Source of the DNA: Thermococcaceae archaeon
Lineage (GTDB): Archaea > Methanobacteriota_B > Thermococci > Thermococcales > Thermococcaceae
Length of the DNA: 33,977 nucleotides
Direction of reading: 5' to 3'
Assembly (NCBI GenBank): GCA_030156945.1
Contig: JASGLT010000020.1
Coordinates: 1 to 33,977 of the forward strand
The notes beneath the pieces are model-generated. The model did not search any database. It worked only from the letters and a program-made list of their open reading frames with translations, and was not told where the DNA came from. This document shows, piece by piece, positions 22,645 through 30,237 of this stretch (its first letter is position 1; each line of letters starts with the position of its first letter). The position numbers and the translations under genes are program-made.

Positions 22645-23616
22645 ATGACATCACAACCCGCTCCTGAAGAGATTATGAACGAGATCCTCGAAAAACTCAA
22701 AAATCTCGGTCCTAAGGAGCTTCTGAGCTATGCAATATTCGACGAGGAAGATGAAGCCAAATTCTATGCTGAACTCGCAGAAAAAGTTGAAAGACCCAGT
22801 GTTAAAGCCCTGTTCAAGAAAATGAGCGAGGAGAGCAAGGTTCACGAAATGCTTCTCCGGAGAGAGTTTGAGAAACTTTTCCCAGGAGAAGAGCCCGTAA
22901 AGGTGGAGGCACCCCCCGTGGAGGTCTACCCATTTCTCCCCAAGTTCGAAAGCGCCCAGGACTATCTAACCGCCCTCAGATATTGCATGGAGAGCGAACT
23001 CTTTGCAAAGAGGACTTACGAACAGCTGGCTCTCATATCGGAAAACGATGAAGTCCAGAAGCTGGCCATGGAGCTCGCTGAAATTGAAATGGGACATTAT
23101 GAGGAAATAAAAACCGTGTACGAGCTGATTGAAGAGTTTGAAAGGAGAAATCTAACCCCCGAGGGGCTAAGCCCCGGGGCCTACCTTCTCACAGACGAGA
23201 AAAAGGGCAAATACTTCCTACTGGACTTTATCGACGAGTCCAAGAAACTCAAACTTTTTGTCAGAGAAAACCCGCTAAAATTCAGGAGATTCCTGGGAGA
23301 CAACGTCGACATCGTGTGGATAACGAAAGTTAGAGGGCCCAATACCGTAACTCCGGAGGAGCTACCGACAATGAGGGTTGACATCGAAGACTTCTTTGTG
23401 AGTGCAAGGAGTGAAGGCAAAAGAGGAGCCCTGTTCATCCAGAACCTCGGCTACCTGTTAACCCAGATGGGATTTCAAAAACTCATGGACCTGGTTCTCT
23501 ACATAAAAGACGTAGCAGTGCTCAACGAAGGATATTTAATAGCAACGGCCCTTCCCGACGTATTCGAGAAGAGAGAATGGGCTATTGTGGAGTCCGAATT
23601 CGATGTCATATCATAG
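22645..23616 (+). CDS. Rubrerythrin-like ferritin domain fused to DUF835
   Basis: A 323-residue fusion. Residues ~20-165 are a ferritin-like four-helix bundle of the rubrerythrin type, with the paired Glu/His patterns expected of a di-iron site: EEDEAKFYAEL, EESKVHEMLL, MESELFAKRTYEQL and EIEMGHYEEIKTVYEL. There is no C-terminal rubredoxin, so it is an erythrin-like form. Residues ~175-323 match DUF835 (GAYLLTDEKKG, LKLFVRENPLK, VDIVWITKVRGPNTVTPEEL, ALFIQNLGYLLTQMGFQKLMDL, and ending EREF-type FEKREWAIVESEFDVIS), a domain of archaeal signalling proteins. ATG 22645 is chosen by domain start and a GGTGG upstream. Likely role: oxidative or metal stress sensing; this is inference. Confidence 0.78.
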   Translation: MTSQPAPEEIMNEILEKLKNLGPKELLSYAIFDEEDEAKFYAELAEKVERPSVKALFKKMSEESKVHEMLLRREFEKLFPGEEPVKVEAPPVEVYPFLPKFESAQDYLTALRYCMESELFAKRTYEQLALISENDEVQKLAMELAEIEMGHYEEIKTVYELIEEFERRNLTPEGLSPGAYLLTDEKKGKYFLLDFIDESKKLKLFVRENPLKFRRFLGDNVDIVWITKVRGPNTVTPEELPTMRVDIEDFFVSARSEGKRGALFIQNLGYLLTQMGFQKLMDLVLYIKDVAVLNEGYLIATALPDVFEKREWAIVESEFDVIS

Positions 23617-23856
23617 CTTTCTCGTCTCCCATACAACCTTTCCATCTTTTCTAACGACGCTCAGAATGCGGTGATAGGGTATCTGAGCTTCTCCAACAAA
23701 GAAGTAGCCGTGTCCAAGCTCGATAAGCTCGACCGGTATTTTCTTTTCCCCGCCATAAGCCCCCCTGTGCTCGATGACAACGTAGTAGTCCTCCTCCTTC
23801 TCCCGCGGGTCGTACTTTATCTTCGCCAGTACTTCCTTTACAGAACCCTTCCTCAT
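23611..23856 (-). CDS. UPF0248/DUF504 family protein
   Basis: An 81-residue protein matching the UPF0248 (DUF504) pattern: KEVLAKIKYDPREKEEDYYVVIEHRG, a middle IPVELI segment, and IPYHRILSVVRKDGKVVWE. This domain also occurs fused to RNA-related enzymes and is suspected of an RNA function, unproven. ATG 23856 is preferred to the longer open frame because GAGGTGG is correctly spaced before it. The start overlaps the MBL gene's stop as ATGA, so it is translationally coupled to that hydrolase. Its last bases overlap the convergent DUF835 gene by 6 bp. Confidence 0.85.
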   Translation of the reverse strand: MRKGSVKEVLAKIKYDPREKEEDYYVVIEHRGAYGGEKKIPVELIELGHGYFFVGEAQIPYHRILSVVRKDGKVVWETRKL

Positions 23857-24575
23857 GCGAGCCACCTCAGAACTTCCTTCAGATTTCCCTCCCAATCGTC
23901 TATGTAGCCCCCATGCCCTGGGAAGCCGAAGTCAACGTCAAACCCAGCCAGCCTCTCCAGGCTCTCCCTGAGCGCCCAGCCATCTCCAGTCGGGAGATCC
24001 GTCCTGCCGACTGTCCCCTTGAAGACCGTGTCGCCCGTGAACATGACCCTGTGCTTTCCGTCGTCGAGGTAAAGGCAGGAGCTTCCAGCGGTGTGGCCGG
24101 GCGTGTGTATAACCAAAAGCTCAAGCGAGCCGACCCTCAGTTTGTCTCCATCTTCAAGCTTGAAGTCTACTTGATGTGGCTCAAACCGCCTGCCGTAGAA
24201 ATACGAGAGGATTACACCCTCGTCACCGCGTTCGATCACGTTTGCGGTTATCTTGTGTGCGGCGAAATAGACCTCAATCCCGTGCCTTTCAAGCCAGCGC
24301 TTCACGACATTATTTCCTCCGACGTGGTCGAAATGCTCGTGGGTGTTGAAGATGATAACCCTCCTAACGCCTTCAAGATATCCCCCACGCTCCCACATCC
24401 CCGCGTAAACGTGCCAGTTTATTCCAGTCCCGGTGTCAATTATAAGGGCTTCCTCTCCATCTCTGACAAGGTAGATGTTTGAGTCCCACCCTATCCCACG
24501 GAGCATAAGGACGTGGGGAGGGACTTCAATCGGGAGGAGGTTAGTTGGGGGATTCCCAAAGGGGTTCTCACCCAT
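23853..24575 (-). CDS. Metallo-beta-lactamase-fold hydrolase
   Basis: A 240-residue MBL-fold enzyme. The zinc motif is THEHFDHVGG (HxHxDH), followed by His in IHTPGHTAGSSC, Asp in MFTGDTVFKG and the final His in GFPGHGGYI. Overall it resembles glyoxalase II-like and persulfide dioxygenase-like proteins; the substrate could be a thioester such as S-D-lactoylglutathione-type compounds, or another. ATG 24575 follows GGAGGTGAAATA; the open frame extends 15 codons further without a ribosome binding site. It is the first gene of a coupled pair with the UPF0248 gene. Its upstream region holds the TTCATCGCC repeat cluster. Confidence 0.87.
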   Translation of the reverse strand: MGENPFGNPPTNLLPIEVPPHVLMLRGIGWDSNIYLVRDGEEALIIDTGTGINWHVYAGMWERGGYLEGVRRVIIFNTHEHFDHVGGNNVVKRWLERHGIEVYFAAHKITANVIERGDEGVILSYFYGRRFEPHQVDFKLEDGDKLRVGSLELLVIHTPGHTAGSSCLYLDDGKHRVMFTGDTVFKGTVGRTDLPTGDGWALRESLERLAGFDVDFGFPGHGGYIDDWEGNLKEVLRWLA

Positions 24576-24647
24576 TATTTCACCTCCAGAAAGGGGCTCG
24601 AGGGGGGACCGCGTCTTCATCTCGGGGGAGCAGTCCCGTCAGGAGGG

Positions 24648-24666
24648 ATGAATCTCTTCATCGCCC
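24648..24666. repeat. Left copy of 19-bp direct repeat bounding the helicase island
   Basis: ATGAATCTCTTCATCGCCC, identical to 29054-29072. Here the preceding G extends an inner dyad GATGAA-TCTC-TTCATC to 6-bp arms. The base composition drops some 200 bases later. Confidence 0.75.
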
Positions 24667-24842
24667 CACACTCCAAAACACGGCGGAAATCGCCGCATTC
24701 GCCAAACAAAGCCATTAGAGAGGAGAGGGATTCATCGCCCCAACACCCTGATTCATCGCCTCACATCTCAACAACTCTCCCGAACCATCGCTTAAAAGGA
24801 TTTGCCCAGCAAATTTGAAGTATCCTCACCTATTCATCGCCC
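24648..24842. repeat. Cluster of four TTCATCGCC motifs
   Basis: TTCATCGCC begins at 24657, 24731, 24752 and 24833, each followed by C or T. Three are preceded by AT or GAT; the first is part of the 19-bp repeat. Spacing is irregular (74, 21, 81). On the minus strand the motif reads GGCGATGAA and faces the MBL gene. A fifth copy occurs only at the right island edge (29063). Confidence 0.6.
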
Positions 24843-24923
24843 AGCATGGTACGTTCTCGAATCTTGAGTTATTACTAGAAGTCAATTCAAAACACAGGAT
24901 ACCACATTTGGACTGTTCGATAT

Positions 24924-24990
24924 CTTTTTAAATTGATAATCCTAGGAAGTACTACACCTATTATTCATTAACCTCTACAACAGGAGGTTT
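24924..24990 (+). promoter_or_regulatory. Promoter and ribosome binding site of the helicase-nuclease gene
   Basis: TATA-like CTTTTTAAATTG at 24924-24935, about 60 nt before ATG 24995, and AGGAGGTTT at 24982-24990 as ribosome binding site 4 nt before the start. The gene thus carries its own archaeal signals. Confidence 0.6.
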
Positions 24991-24994
24991 TATC

Positions 24995-27900
24995 ATGCAT
25001 GTGACAGTTCGAGTTGCGTGGCATGATAACAAGTGGAATGGAAAAGTATGTAACAAACCTGAAGAAAACATCTATTGCATTGACAACTACTCTCTTCTGT
25101 CTTCTAGAATCCAAAGACGTAGGGATTTGAACCTAGAGCAAGATATTGCAGGAAAGGAAATTTGTGAAGTTTGGAAAAACACTGGCTACGTACCTCCATG
25201 TTACTGGTGCATAAATTTAAATGGGAATGCTAATTGTAGTGTTAAAGACCCCCATCCATTTTCGGACACAAACCCTAAATTCGGAGAAAAAGTTCCGCCG
25301 ATAGATGCGGTGCTACACCCTAATTCTGTCTACACTTGGAATTTTAAACTGTCATTCGACGTAAAAAAAGGCAACTACCGATACCCTCCAGATCTAGAAG
25401 AGAGAGTAAAGGAATACATAAATAAAATCAAACCTGGAAGTTCCATCGTATTTTTCTATGCTAACTACGGAAACCCCGTTAATGGTGACGAAAGAAAGTA
25501 CTTACTAGTAGGAGCAGCACTAGTAAAGAACATTGAATATCCATCGGAATACGAAATGCCCCCCGAGCTCATTGAAGAGAAAAACAAATATTGGAGAACT
25601 AGATACTTCCCAAAAATTGCCTGGCAGTTCAGGATTGATATTGACCCAGAAACAATAGTCTTATTGCCATATCATGAATACTTGGATCTCGAAATCCAGG
25701 AAGAAGAAAAAGAAAACCTCCTAAAAGAGATCACAGTGAGCATTAAAGATCCCACGTTAATTCCTCATTTTAAATATGTATCAATGCACGTTCCTTCGGA
25801 TAAGACCCTCTATCTACTTTACGAGATTAAACGTAAACTTGACATTGTGGAGCAGCATGGTATCATTGATTTTGAGAAAGTACAGGTATTAAAGAAAAGA
25901 TTAGTCCACCTTCTTAAAATAGCTTGGGACTCTCGTGGAAAGTATCCAGGTTTCCGGAACCTTATGGAAGTGCTCATCAGTGATGAATTAAAGAATGCCT
26001 CTGAAACAGTCGACGGGTTCTATTCTTTAATACTTCAGAAATTTGGTAGTGTTGAAGAGTTCCTAGCGAACCCTGATAACATAAAGGTGTTGGAGTCAGA
26101 AAATCTGAGCCCGGGCCTTAAGAAAATAATCCCGTATTTACGAGATGAATATTCGACTATCGAGTTTCTATCCAGATTTGACTTATCAAAACCCCAATTT
26201 CAGAAGATTCTAGGAAGAGTAAATCGGTATCGCGAGAATCCTTACACGATTCTTGAGGAGTATCTGTACGAACTTCAGGACAACAACTGGCGCATTGAAG
26301 ATAATGATTACGGAATTTCCCTTTACCAGATAGACATACCCATGTTCCCAGACCCGGAATTTGTCAACTGGGAACCACCTATGATAATTCGTGCTACCTC
26401 GATAGAGCGTGTTTCAGCATTAATAACGACAATACTAAAGGAAAGCGCTACGATCGAGGGCAATTCAGCTCTCCTAAGAGAGATGGTCATGGAAAGGATC
26501 AAGAGTTATCCCCTTTACTACATAGACAAGGAGTTGAACATAAATGAGAATCTACTTGATGAGTATGAGAACAGACCTGAATTTAGAAGCAAGTTCATAT
26601 TCTACACCATAAATGGCAAAAAGCTGTATCAATTAAAATCTTTAAGAAACATTGAGGCACACATTGAGAAATTCGTCAACACCTTGATCTCAAAGACGTA
26701 TTCAGTTCCCGATGCTATCGTAGAAGAGTTAGTCGAACGGGATATTCAAAAGTTTGACGATCGGCTAAATTATTATTCTCAAATTACATTCTCTAAGGAG
26801 AGACAGAAACTCTACAACTCAGTGCTTAAAAATGGATTTTCAGTAATTCTCGGTAGTGCTGGAAGCGGGAAAACTGCTGCTGTTGTTAACTTGGTAAAGT
26901 ATTTCAATGACGAGCGAAAACCAATACTGATAGTAACTCCTACCGGAAAAGCTAGCCTAGTAATCAGAGACCGGCTTAAAAAAGAGGGGATAAACCCTGA
27001 AAGTTCTCGCATTTTGGTTTCAACAATACACAGGTACCTCTATCAGTTTCCACATAATTTTTCAAGTTACATCCCCAAGATTCTTGATGGAAACTATCAT
27101 CTTTTCCAAGAGTTCATTAGAGGGATTCAAAATACGCACTTCAAGTCAATAACTCCTAAAGTCGTAATAATTGATGAAGCCTCAATGGTCGATGAGGTAC
27201 TTCTTGCATTATTGTTTGCAACCATAAACCCGCACGCAGTGGAACATGTTATTCTTGTGGGGGATGACAAACAATTGCCTCCAATTGGAGTTGGTAGACC
27301 CCTTGTGGATATCGTGAACTACTTAAAAGCAAAAAATTTGGAAGGAAATTATGTTGAACTTCAAACTAACTTGAGATTCTCAACTGCAAATCCTGGTGCC
27401 TCTAGAATTGAAAAGTTGGCTGCATTGTTCAGAGAAGACAAAATGATATCATTTGAGGATCTAGAAGATGTCTTCCAGACCGAGGATGAAACATTAGAAA
27501 TCGTCTACTTTGAGTCCTACGAGGACTTAATAAGAAAGCTAAAAGAAATATTATCAAAGTTAACATCTGTTGAATCTACAGCAGAAACAAGCATTAGTGA
27601 ATTGTTTGTTGAGCTATTCGAACCAGATGGAACTTTTGACTATTCCTACTTAGATCAACTTCAGATATTAGCTCCTCGTAGGGTGGGTAGATTTGGAACA
27701 TTAGGCATCAACTACCAGATTGCCGGAGATATCCTGAGTACTGGGGCATTTAAACCTGGAACAAAAATAATCTGTGAGGAAAACCAATATTGGAACATTG
27801 GTGATCTGAGGGTTCTAGCGTTAGCTAATGGATCAATCGGGTATCTCCCAAAAAAAGACCACAGCCAAATAAAAAATGGTTTGCCAAATCCCAAGTTTTA

Positions 27901-28711
27901 TGACATTGACGAGCTCTACAAGCTCGTCACGACCATTACAAACAAAATACAATCCCCTAAAAAGAGAAAATGGTACTGGGACAGTTACAAACAATATCTG
28001 ACGTCTCTTAAGAAAATGTTAGTAATTCCTGGTGCAGAGAAGAACGTAGAAGGATTCTCACCCGCGTACGCCATCACAGTTCACAAAGCCCAGGGAAGCG
28101 ATTTTGATAATGTGATCTTGGTACTCTCAGAACGTTCTAATTACATTACAAAGGAGCTTATCTACACAGGAATCACTAGAGCAAAGAAGAAGCTCTACCT
28201 ATTTATCCACGAGAGCCTCAAGGATAAGTTTTACGAGTTCTTAATCTCTGCTCACGAGAATTCTGCGATAGACAACATAACAACCCTCCTATTTGAGTAC
28301 AGGCCATCAGCTTCAAAGCCCTACAAGGTGACACTTAAAGATGGCAAAACTTTGTATGTCAGGTCAAAAATTGAAATGATAATAGCAAAAACGTTGGACA
28401 ACCTTGGCGTAGAATTTGAGTATGAACCTAAAGATTTTAGCAGACAGTATTTGCTGCCCGACTTTAAGATAATCTACAATGAACAGGAATATTACTGGGA
28501 GCACCTAGGAATGATAGATAACATGGAATATCGGAGTAGATGGTTTAGAAAATTCAAGAAATACAAGGAGATGGGAGTAGCAGATCACTTAATAACGACA
28601 GAGGAGTCTGAGCATGATATTGAAAACAACGTGAGAAAGATTATTGAGGACATAAAAGGAGGTAGACTCAAAGGGCGTCAAAGTTACTCATACCATCATT
28701 ACTTCCTTTGA
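24995..28711 (+). CDS. Large SF1 (RecD-like) helicase with novel N-terminal region and C-terminal PD-(D/E)xK-like nuclease
   Basis: A 1238-residue single-gene island product, probably a DNA helicase-nuclease. Residues 1-230 are an unassigned domain (opening HVTVRVAWHDNKWNGKVC) with C19, C28, C57, C69-x2-C72 and C81, a possible zinc or Fe-S site. A mostly helical region of unknown role follows (about 240-600). The SF1 motor has motif I GSAGSGKT (620-627), motif II IIDEAS (725-730), motif III GDDKQLPP (756-763), TNLRF as motif IV, ITVHKAQGSDF (1027-1037) as motif V, and YTGITRAKK (1057-1065) as motif VI. The C-terminal domain has E1127 (RSKIEM), D1156 (LLPDF) and E1169-H1170 (YYWEHLG), as in restriction-endonuclease-like folds. 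Base composition is much more AT-rich than neighbouring genes. A defence or plasmid/virus-derived role is inferred. Confidence 0.82.
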   Translation: MHVTVRVAWHDNKWNGKVCNKPEENIYCIDNYSLLSSRIQRRRDLNLEQDIAGKEICEVWKNTGYVPPCYWCINLNGNANCSVKDPHPFSDTNPKFGEKVPPIDAVLHPNSVYTWNFKLSFDVKKGNYRYPPDLEERVKEYINKIKPGSSIVFFYANYGNPVNGDERKYLLVGAALVKNIEYPSEYEMPPELIEEKNKYWRTRYFPKIAWQFRIDIDPETIVLLPYHEYLDLEIQEEEKENLLKEITVSIKDPTLIPHFKYVSMHVPSDKTLYLLYEIKRKLDIVEQHGIIDFEKVQVLKKRLVHLLKIAWDSRGKYPGFRNLMEVLISDELKNASETVDGFYSLILQKFGSVEEFLANPDNIKVLESENLSPGLKKIIPYLRDEYSTIEFLSRFDLSKPQFQKILGRVNRYRENPYTILEEYLYELQDNNWRIEDNDYGISLYQIDIPMFPDPEFVNWEPPMIIRATSIERVSALITTILKESATIEGNSALLREMVMERIKSYPLYYIDKELNINENLLDEYENRPEFRSKFIFYTINGKKLYQLKSLRNIEAHIEKFVNTLISKTYSVPDAIVEELVERDIQKFDDRLNYYSQITFSKERQKLYNSVLKNGFSVILGSAGSGKTAAVVNLVKYFNDERKPILIVTPTGKASLVIRDRLKKEGINPESSRILVSTIHRYLYQFPHNFSSYIPKILDGNYHLFQEFIRGIQNTHFKSITPKVVIIDEASMVDEVLLALLFATINPHAVEHVILVGDDKQLPPIGVGRPLVDIVNYLKAKNLEGNYVELQTNLRFSTANPGASRIEKLAALFREDKMISFEDLEDVFQTEDETLEIVYFESYEDLIRKLKEILSKLTSVESTAETSISELFVELFEPDGTFDYSYLDQLQILAPRRVGRFGTLGINYQIAGDILSTGAFKPGTKIICEENQYWNIGDLRVLALANGSIGYLPKKDHSQIKNGLPNPKFYDIDELYKLVTTITNKIQSPKKRKWYWDSYKQYLTSLKKMLVIPGAEKNVEGFSPAYAITVHKAQGSDFDNVILVLSERSNYITKELIYTGITRAKKKLYLFIHESLKDKFYEFLISAHENSAIDNITTLLFEYRPSASKPYKVTLKDGKTLYVRSKIEMIIAKTLDNLGVEFEYEPKDFSRQYLLPDFKIIYNEQEYYWEHLGMIDNMEYRSRWFRKFKKYKEMGVADHLITTEESEHDIENNVRKIIEDIKGGRLKGRQSYSYHHYFL

Positions 28712-29053
28712 AATTTTCAGATCCCTTTTGCCTCATTTTTCAAAGCCTATCCTAGAGACTGAAGGACTTCAAGGACGATTAATCTGACTTAATATACACT
28801 GATCTTGACTAGTTCTGACTTGTACTGATCAATGACCTCCAGAGAGATTCTAATTTCAGTTTGTGAGTGTTTAAGGCTTTGTTTTTTGTTTTTTGCAAAT
28901 GTTTTACGCACCATTTGAATACACCTGGCAGAAACTACAAACTTTATCTTGTCTGAATTAATGAAAGTGGGCGATGTATGGTACATGGAAGAATGGAAGG
29001 TGGATAATTTTGTGCCCAATGCTTGAATAGAAGTGGGTAAAAAATTGTCCCTA

Positions 29054-29072
29054 ATGAATCTCTTCATCGCCC
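29054..29072. repeat. Right copy of 19-bp direct repeat bounding the helicase island
   Basis: ATGAATCTCTTCATCGCCC, same orientation as 24648-24666 and 4406 bp away. It lies 20 bp upstream of the M20 TATA box. Just after it the sequence returns to the GC-rich style of the chromosome. Confidence 0.75.
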
Positions 29073-29092
29073 TAAGATGTTACAAAGAGACG

Positions 29093-29129
29093 TTTATAAA
29101 CTCAGCCCCCCCAATCTGATTAGGTGACC
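29093..29129 (+). promoter_or_regulatory. Promoter of the M20 peptidase
   Basis: TTTATAAA at 29093-29100 is a strong TATA box 33-40 nt before ATG 29133; AGGTGACC (29122-29129) is the ribosome binding site. Confidence 0.65.
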
Positions 29130-29132
29130 CAA

Positions 29133-30188
29133 ATGAAAACCGAGCGGGCGAAGGAGATCCTCTTTCAGCTTTTGAAGATACCCTCTCCCTCTGGGCAGGA
29201 AGACAGGATAATGCTCCACATCATGGAGTTTCTCCACAAACTGGACTACGACGTCCACATCGAGAGCGACGGTGAGATAATAGACCTTGTCGTGAACCCT
29301 GATGCCGAGCTTTTCTATGAGGTTCACGTTGATACAATCCCAATAAGGGCGGAGCCCTTCGTGAGGGGCAACATAATCTACGGAACCGGCGCGAGCGACA
29401 TCAAGGGAGGTGCTGCCGCGATACTCCTAATGATGGAGAGCCTGAAGAAAGAGGGCAAAGACCTGAACGTCGGCGTCGTCTTCGTCAGCGACGAGGAGCA
29501 CGGTGGACGCGGAAGTGCCCTCTTCATGGAACGCTATAGGCCGAAGATGGCGGTTGTCCTTGAGCCCACCGATCTGGAGGTCCACATAGCCCACGCCGGC
29601 AACATCGAGGCCTACTTTGAGGTAGATGGCAAGGAAGCCCACGGCGCCTGTCCCGAGAGCGGCGTCAACGCGATTGAAGAGACCTACAAGATGCTCAACG
29701 AGCTGAAGAACTTGGAGCCCTTCAAGCAGAAGGGCAAGTACTTCGACCCACACATAGGCATCCAGGAGCTTCTCTGCGAGAACCCAGTTTATCTCATCCC
29801 AGCCCTCTGCAAGGGGCGCCTTGAGGCGAGGCTTTTGCCGGATCAGGAAGTCGAGGACGTCCTCGACCTCATGGATCCAATCCTCGACGAGTACACGCTG
29901 AAGTATGAGTACACGGAGATATGGGACGGCTACGAGCTCGACGAAGACGAAGAAATAGTCCAGCTGGCGAAGAAGGCCATGGAAAAGACAGGCATAGATG
30001 AGTTCGGAGGCATGAGGAGCTGGACAGATGCGATAAACTTCATGTACAACGGGACAAAAACGATAGTTTTCGGGCCCGGAAACCTCGACATCTCCCACAC
30101 CAAGTACGAGAGAATAGACGTCAGGGATGTCGTTACTGCCAGTGAGTTCCTGAAAGTTTTCAACGAGATCTACGGGAAGATCGAGTGA
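29133..30188 (+). CDS. M20 family metallopeptidase/deacylase (ArgE/DapE/CPG2 type)
   Basis: Zinc amidohydrolase of 351 residues. Metal-site order: His in FYEVHVDTIP, Asp in GTGASDIKGG, the catalytic and ligand Glu in FVSDEEHGGRG, Glu in VVLEPTDLEVH, and His near the end in DISHTKYERID. The dimerisation lid begins around AHAGNIEAYFEVDGKEAHGACPE. ATG 29133 is preferred to GTG 29124, which lies in the ribosome binding site AGGTGACC. It could be an acyl-amino-acid deacylase, a carboxypeptidase or a LysK-like carrier-protein hydrolase; no lysine genes are nearby to support the last. It borders the right end of the helicase island and is followed by a mobile-looking ATPase gene. Confidence 0.88.
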   Translation: MKTERAKEILFQLLKIPSPSGQEDRIMLHIMEFLHKLDYDVHIESDGEIIDLVVNPDAELFYEVHVDTIPIRAEPFVRGNIIYGTGASDIKGGAAAILLMMESLKKEGKDLNVGVVFVSDEEHGGRGSALFMERYRPKMAVVLEPTDLEVHIAHAGNIEAYFEVDGKEAHGACPESGVNAIEETYKMLNELKNLEPFKQKGKYFDPHIGIQELLCENPVYLIPALCKGRLEARLLPDQEVEDVLDLMDPILDEYTLKYEYTEIWDGYELDEDEEIVQLAKKAMEKTGIDEFGGMRSWTDAINFMYNGTKTIVFGPGNLDISHTKYERIDVRDVVTASEFLKVFNEIYGKIE

Positions 30189-30195
30189 AGGTAAA

Positions 30196-30205
30196 CATTA
30201 TTAAG
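30196..30205 (+). promoter_or_regulatory. TATA-like element of the repeat-flanked ATPase
   Basis: CATTATTAAG is 33-42 nt upstream of ATG 30238. The left inverted repeat (30216-30233) lies between it and the start codon, around the expected transcription start, where a bound protein would block transcription. Confidence 0.45.
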
Positions 30206-30215
30206 ACTGACCCCT

Positions 30216-30233
30216 CACCAGTAACTGGTGGGG
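30216..30233. repeat. Left 18-bp inverted repeat flanking the ATPase gene
   Basis: CACCAGTAACTGGTGGGG. Its first 15 bases are themselves a palindrome (CACCAGT-A-ACTGGTG), and the whole is the exact reverse complement of 31305-31322 beyond the gene's 3' end. Confidence 0.75.
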
Positions 30234-30237
30234 AGTA

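Larger units (their letters stand above)
24576..24994. other. 419-base intergenic region: MBL upstream region, repeat cluster and helicase promoter
   Basis: No gene seen. Contents: the MBL ribosome binding site at the left edge; the left 19-bp island repeat (24648-24666); a CGGCG-GAAAT-CGCCG hairpin (24681-24695); further TTCATCGCC motifs up to 24842; a minus-strand TATA-like CCTTTTAAGCG at about 24791-24801 that could start a long MBL leader; then AT-rich sequence and the helicase promoter. Confidence 0.6.
28712..29132. other. 421-base intergenic region after the helicase gene
   Basis: No convincing gene. It holds oligo-T tracts just after the stop (about 28713-28740, likely terminator), a two-fold repeat of CTGACTT plus ACTGATC (28784-28804 and 28815-28830), AT-rich sequence, the right 19-bp island repeat (29054-29072) and the M20 promoter TTTATAAA at 29093-29100. 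Confidence 0.6.

Noticed and set aside
24648-24842. CRISPR array
   Set aside because: Repeat units are only about 9-10 bases with irregular spacing (21-81), no uniform spacers, and do not resemble the roughly 30-base Thermococcales CRISPR repeat.
24648-24842. C/D box small RNAs based on GGCGATGAA on the minus strand
   Set aside because: The motif is similar to a C box, but correctly spaced CTGA D boxes are missing for most copies.
28789-29067. 92-residue open frame on the minus strand after the helicase gene
   Set aside because: No ribosome binding site or family resemblance; its start runs into the 19-bp island repeat, and its composition looks like translated AT-rich spacer.
29427-30098. 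223-residue minus-strand frame inside the M20 gene
   Set aside because: Shadow of a clear metallopeptidase with all metal ligands on the plus strand.
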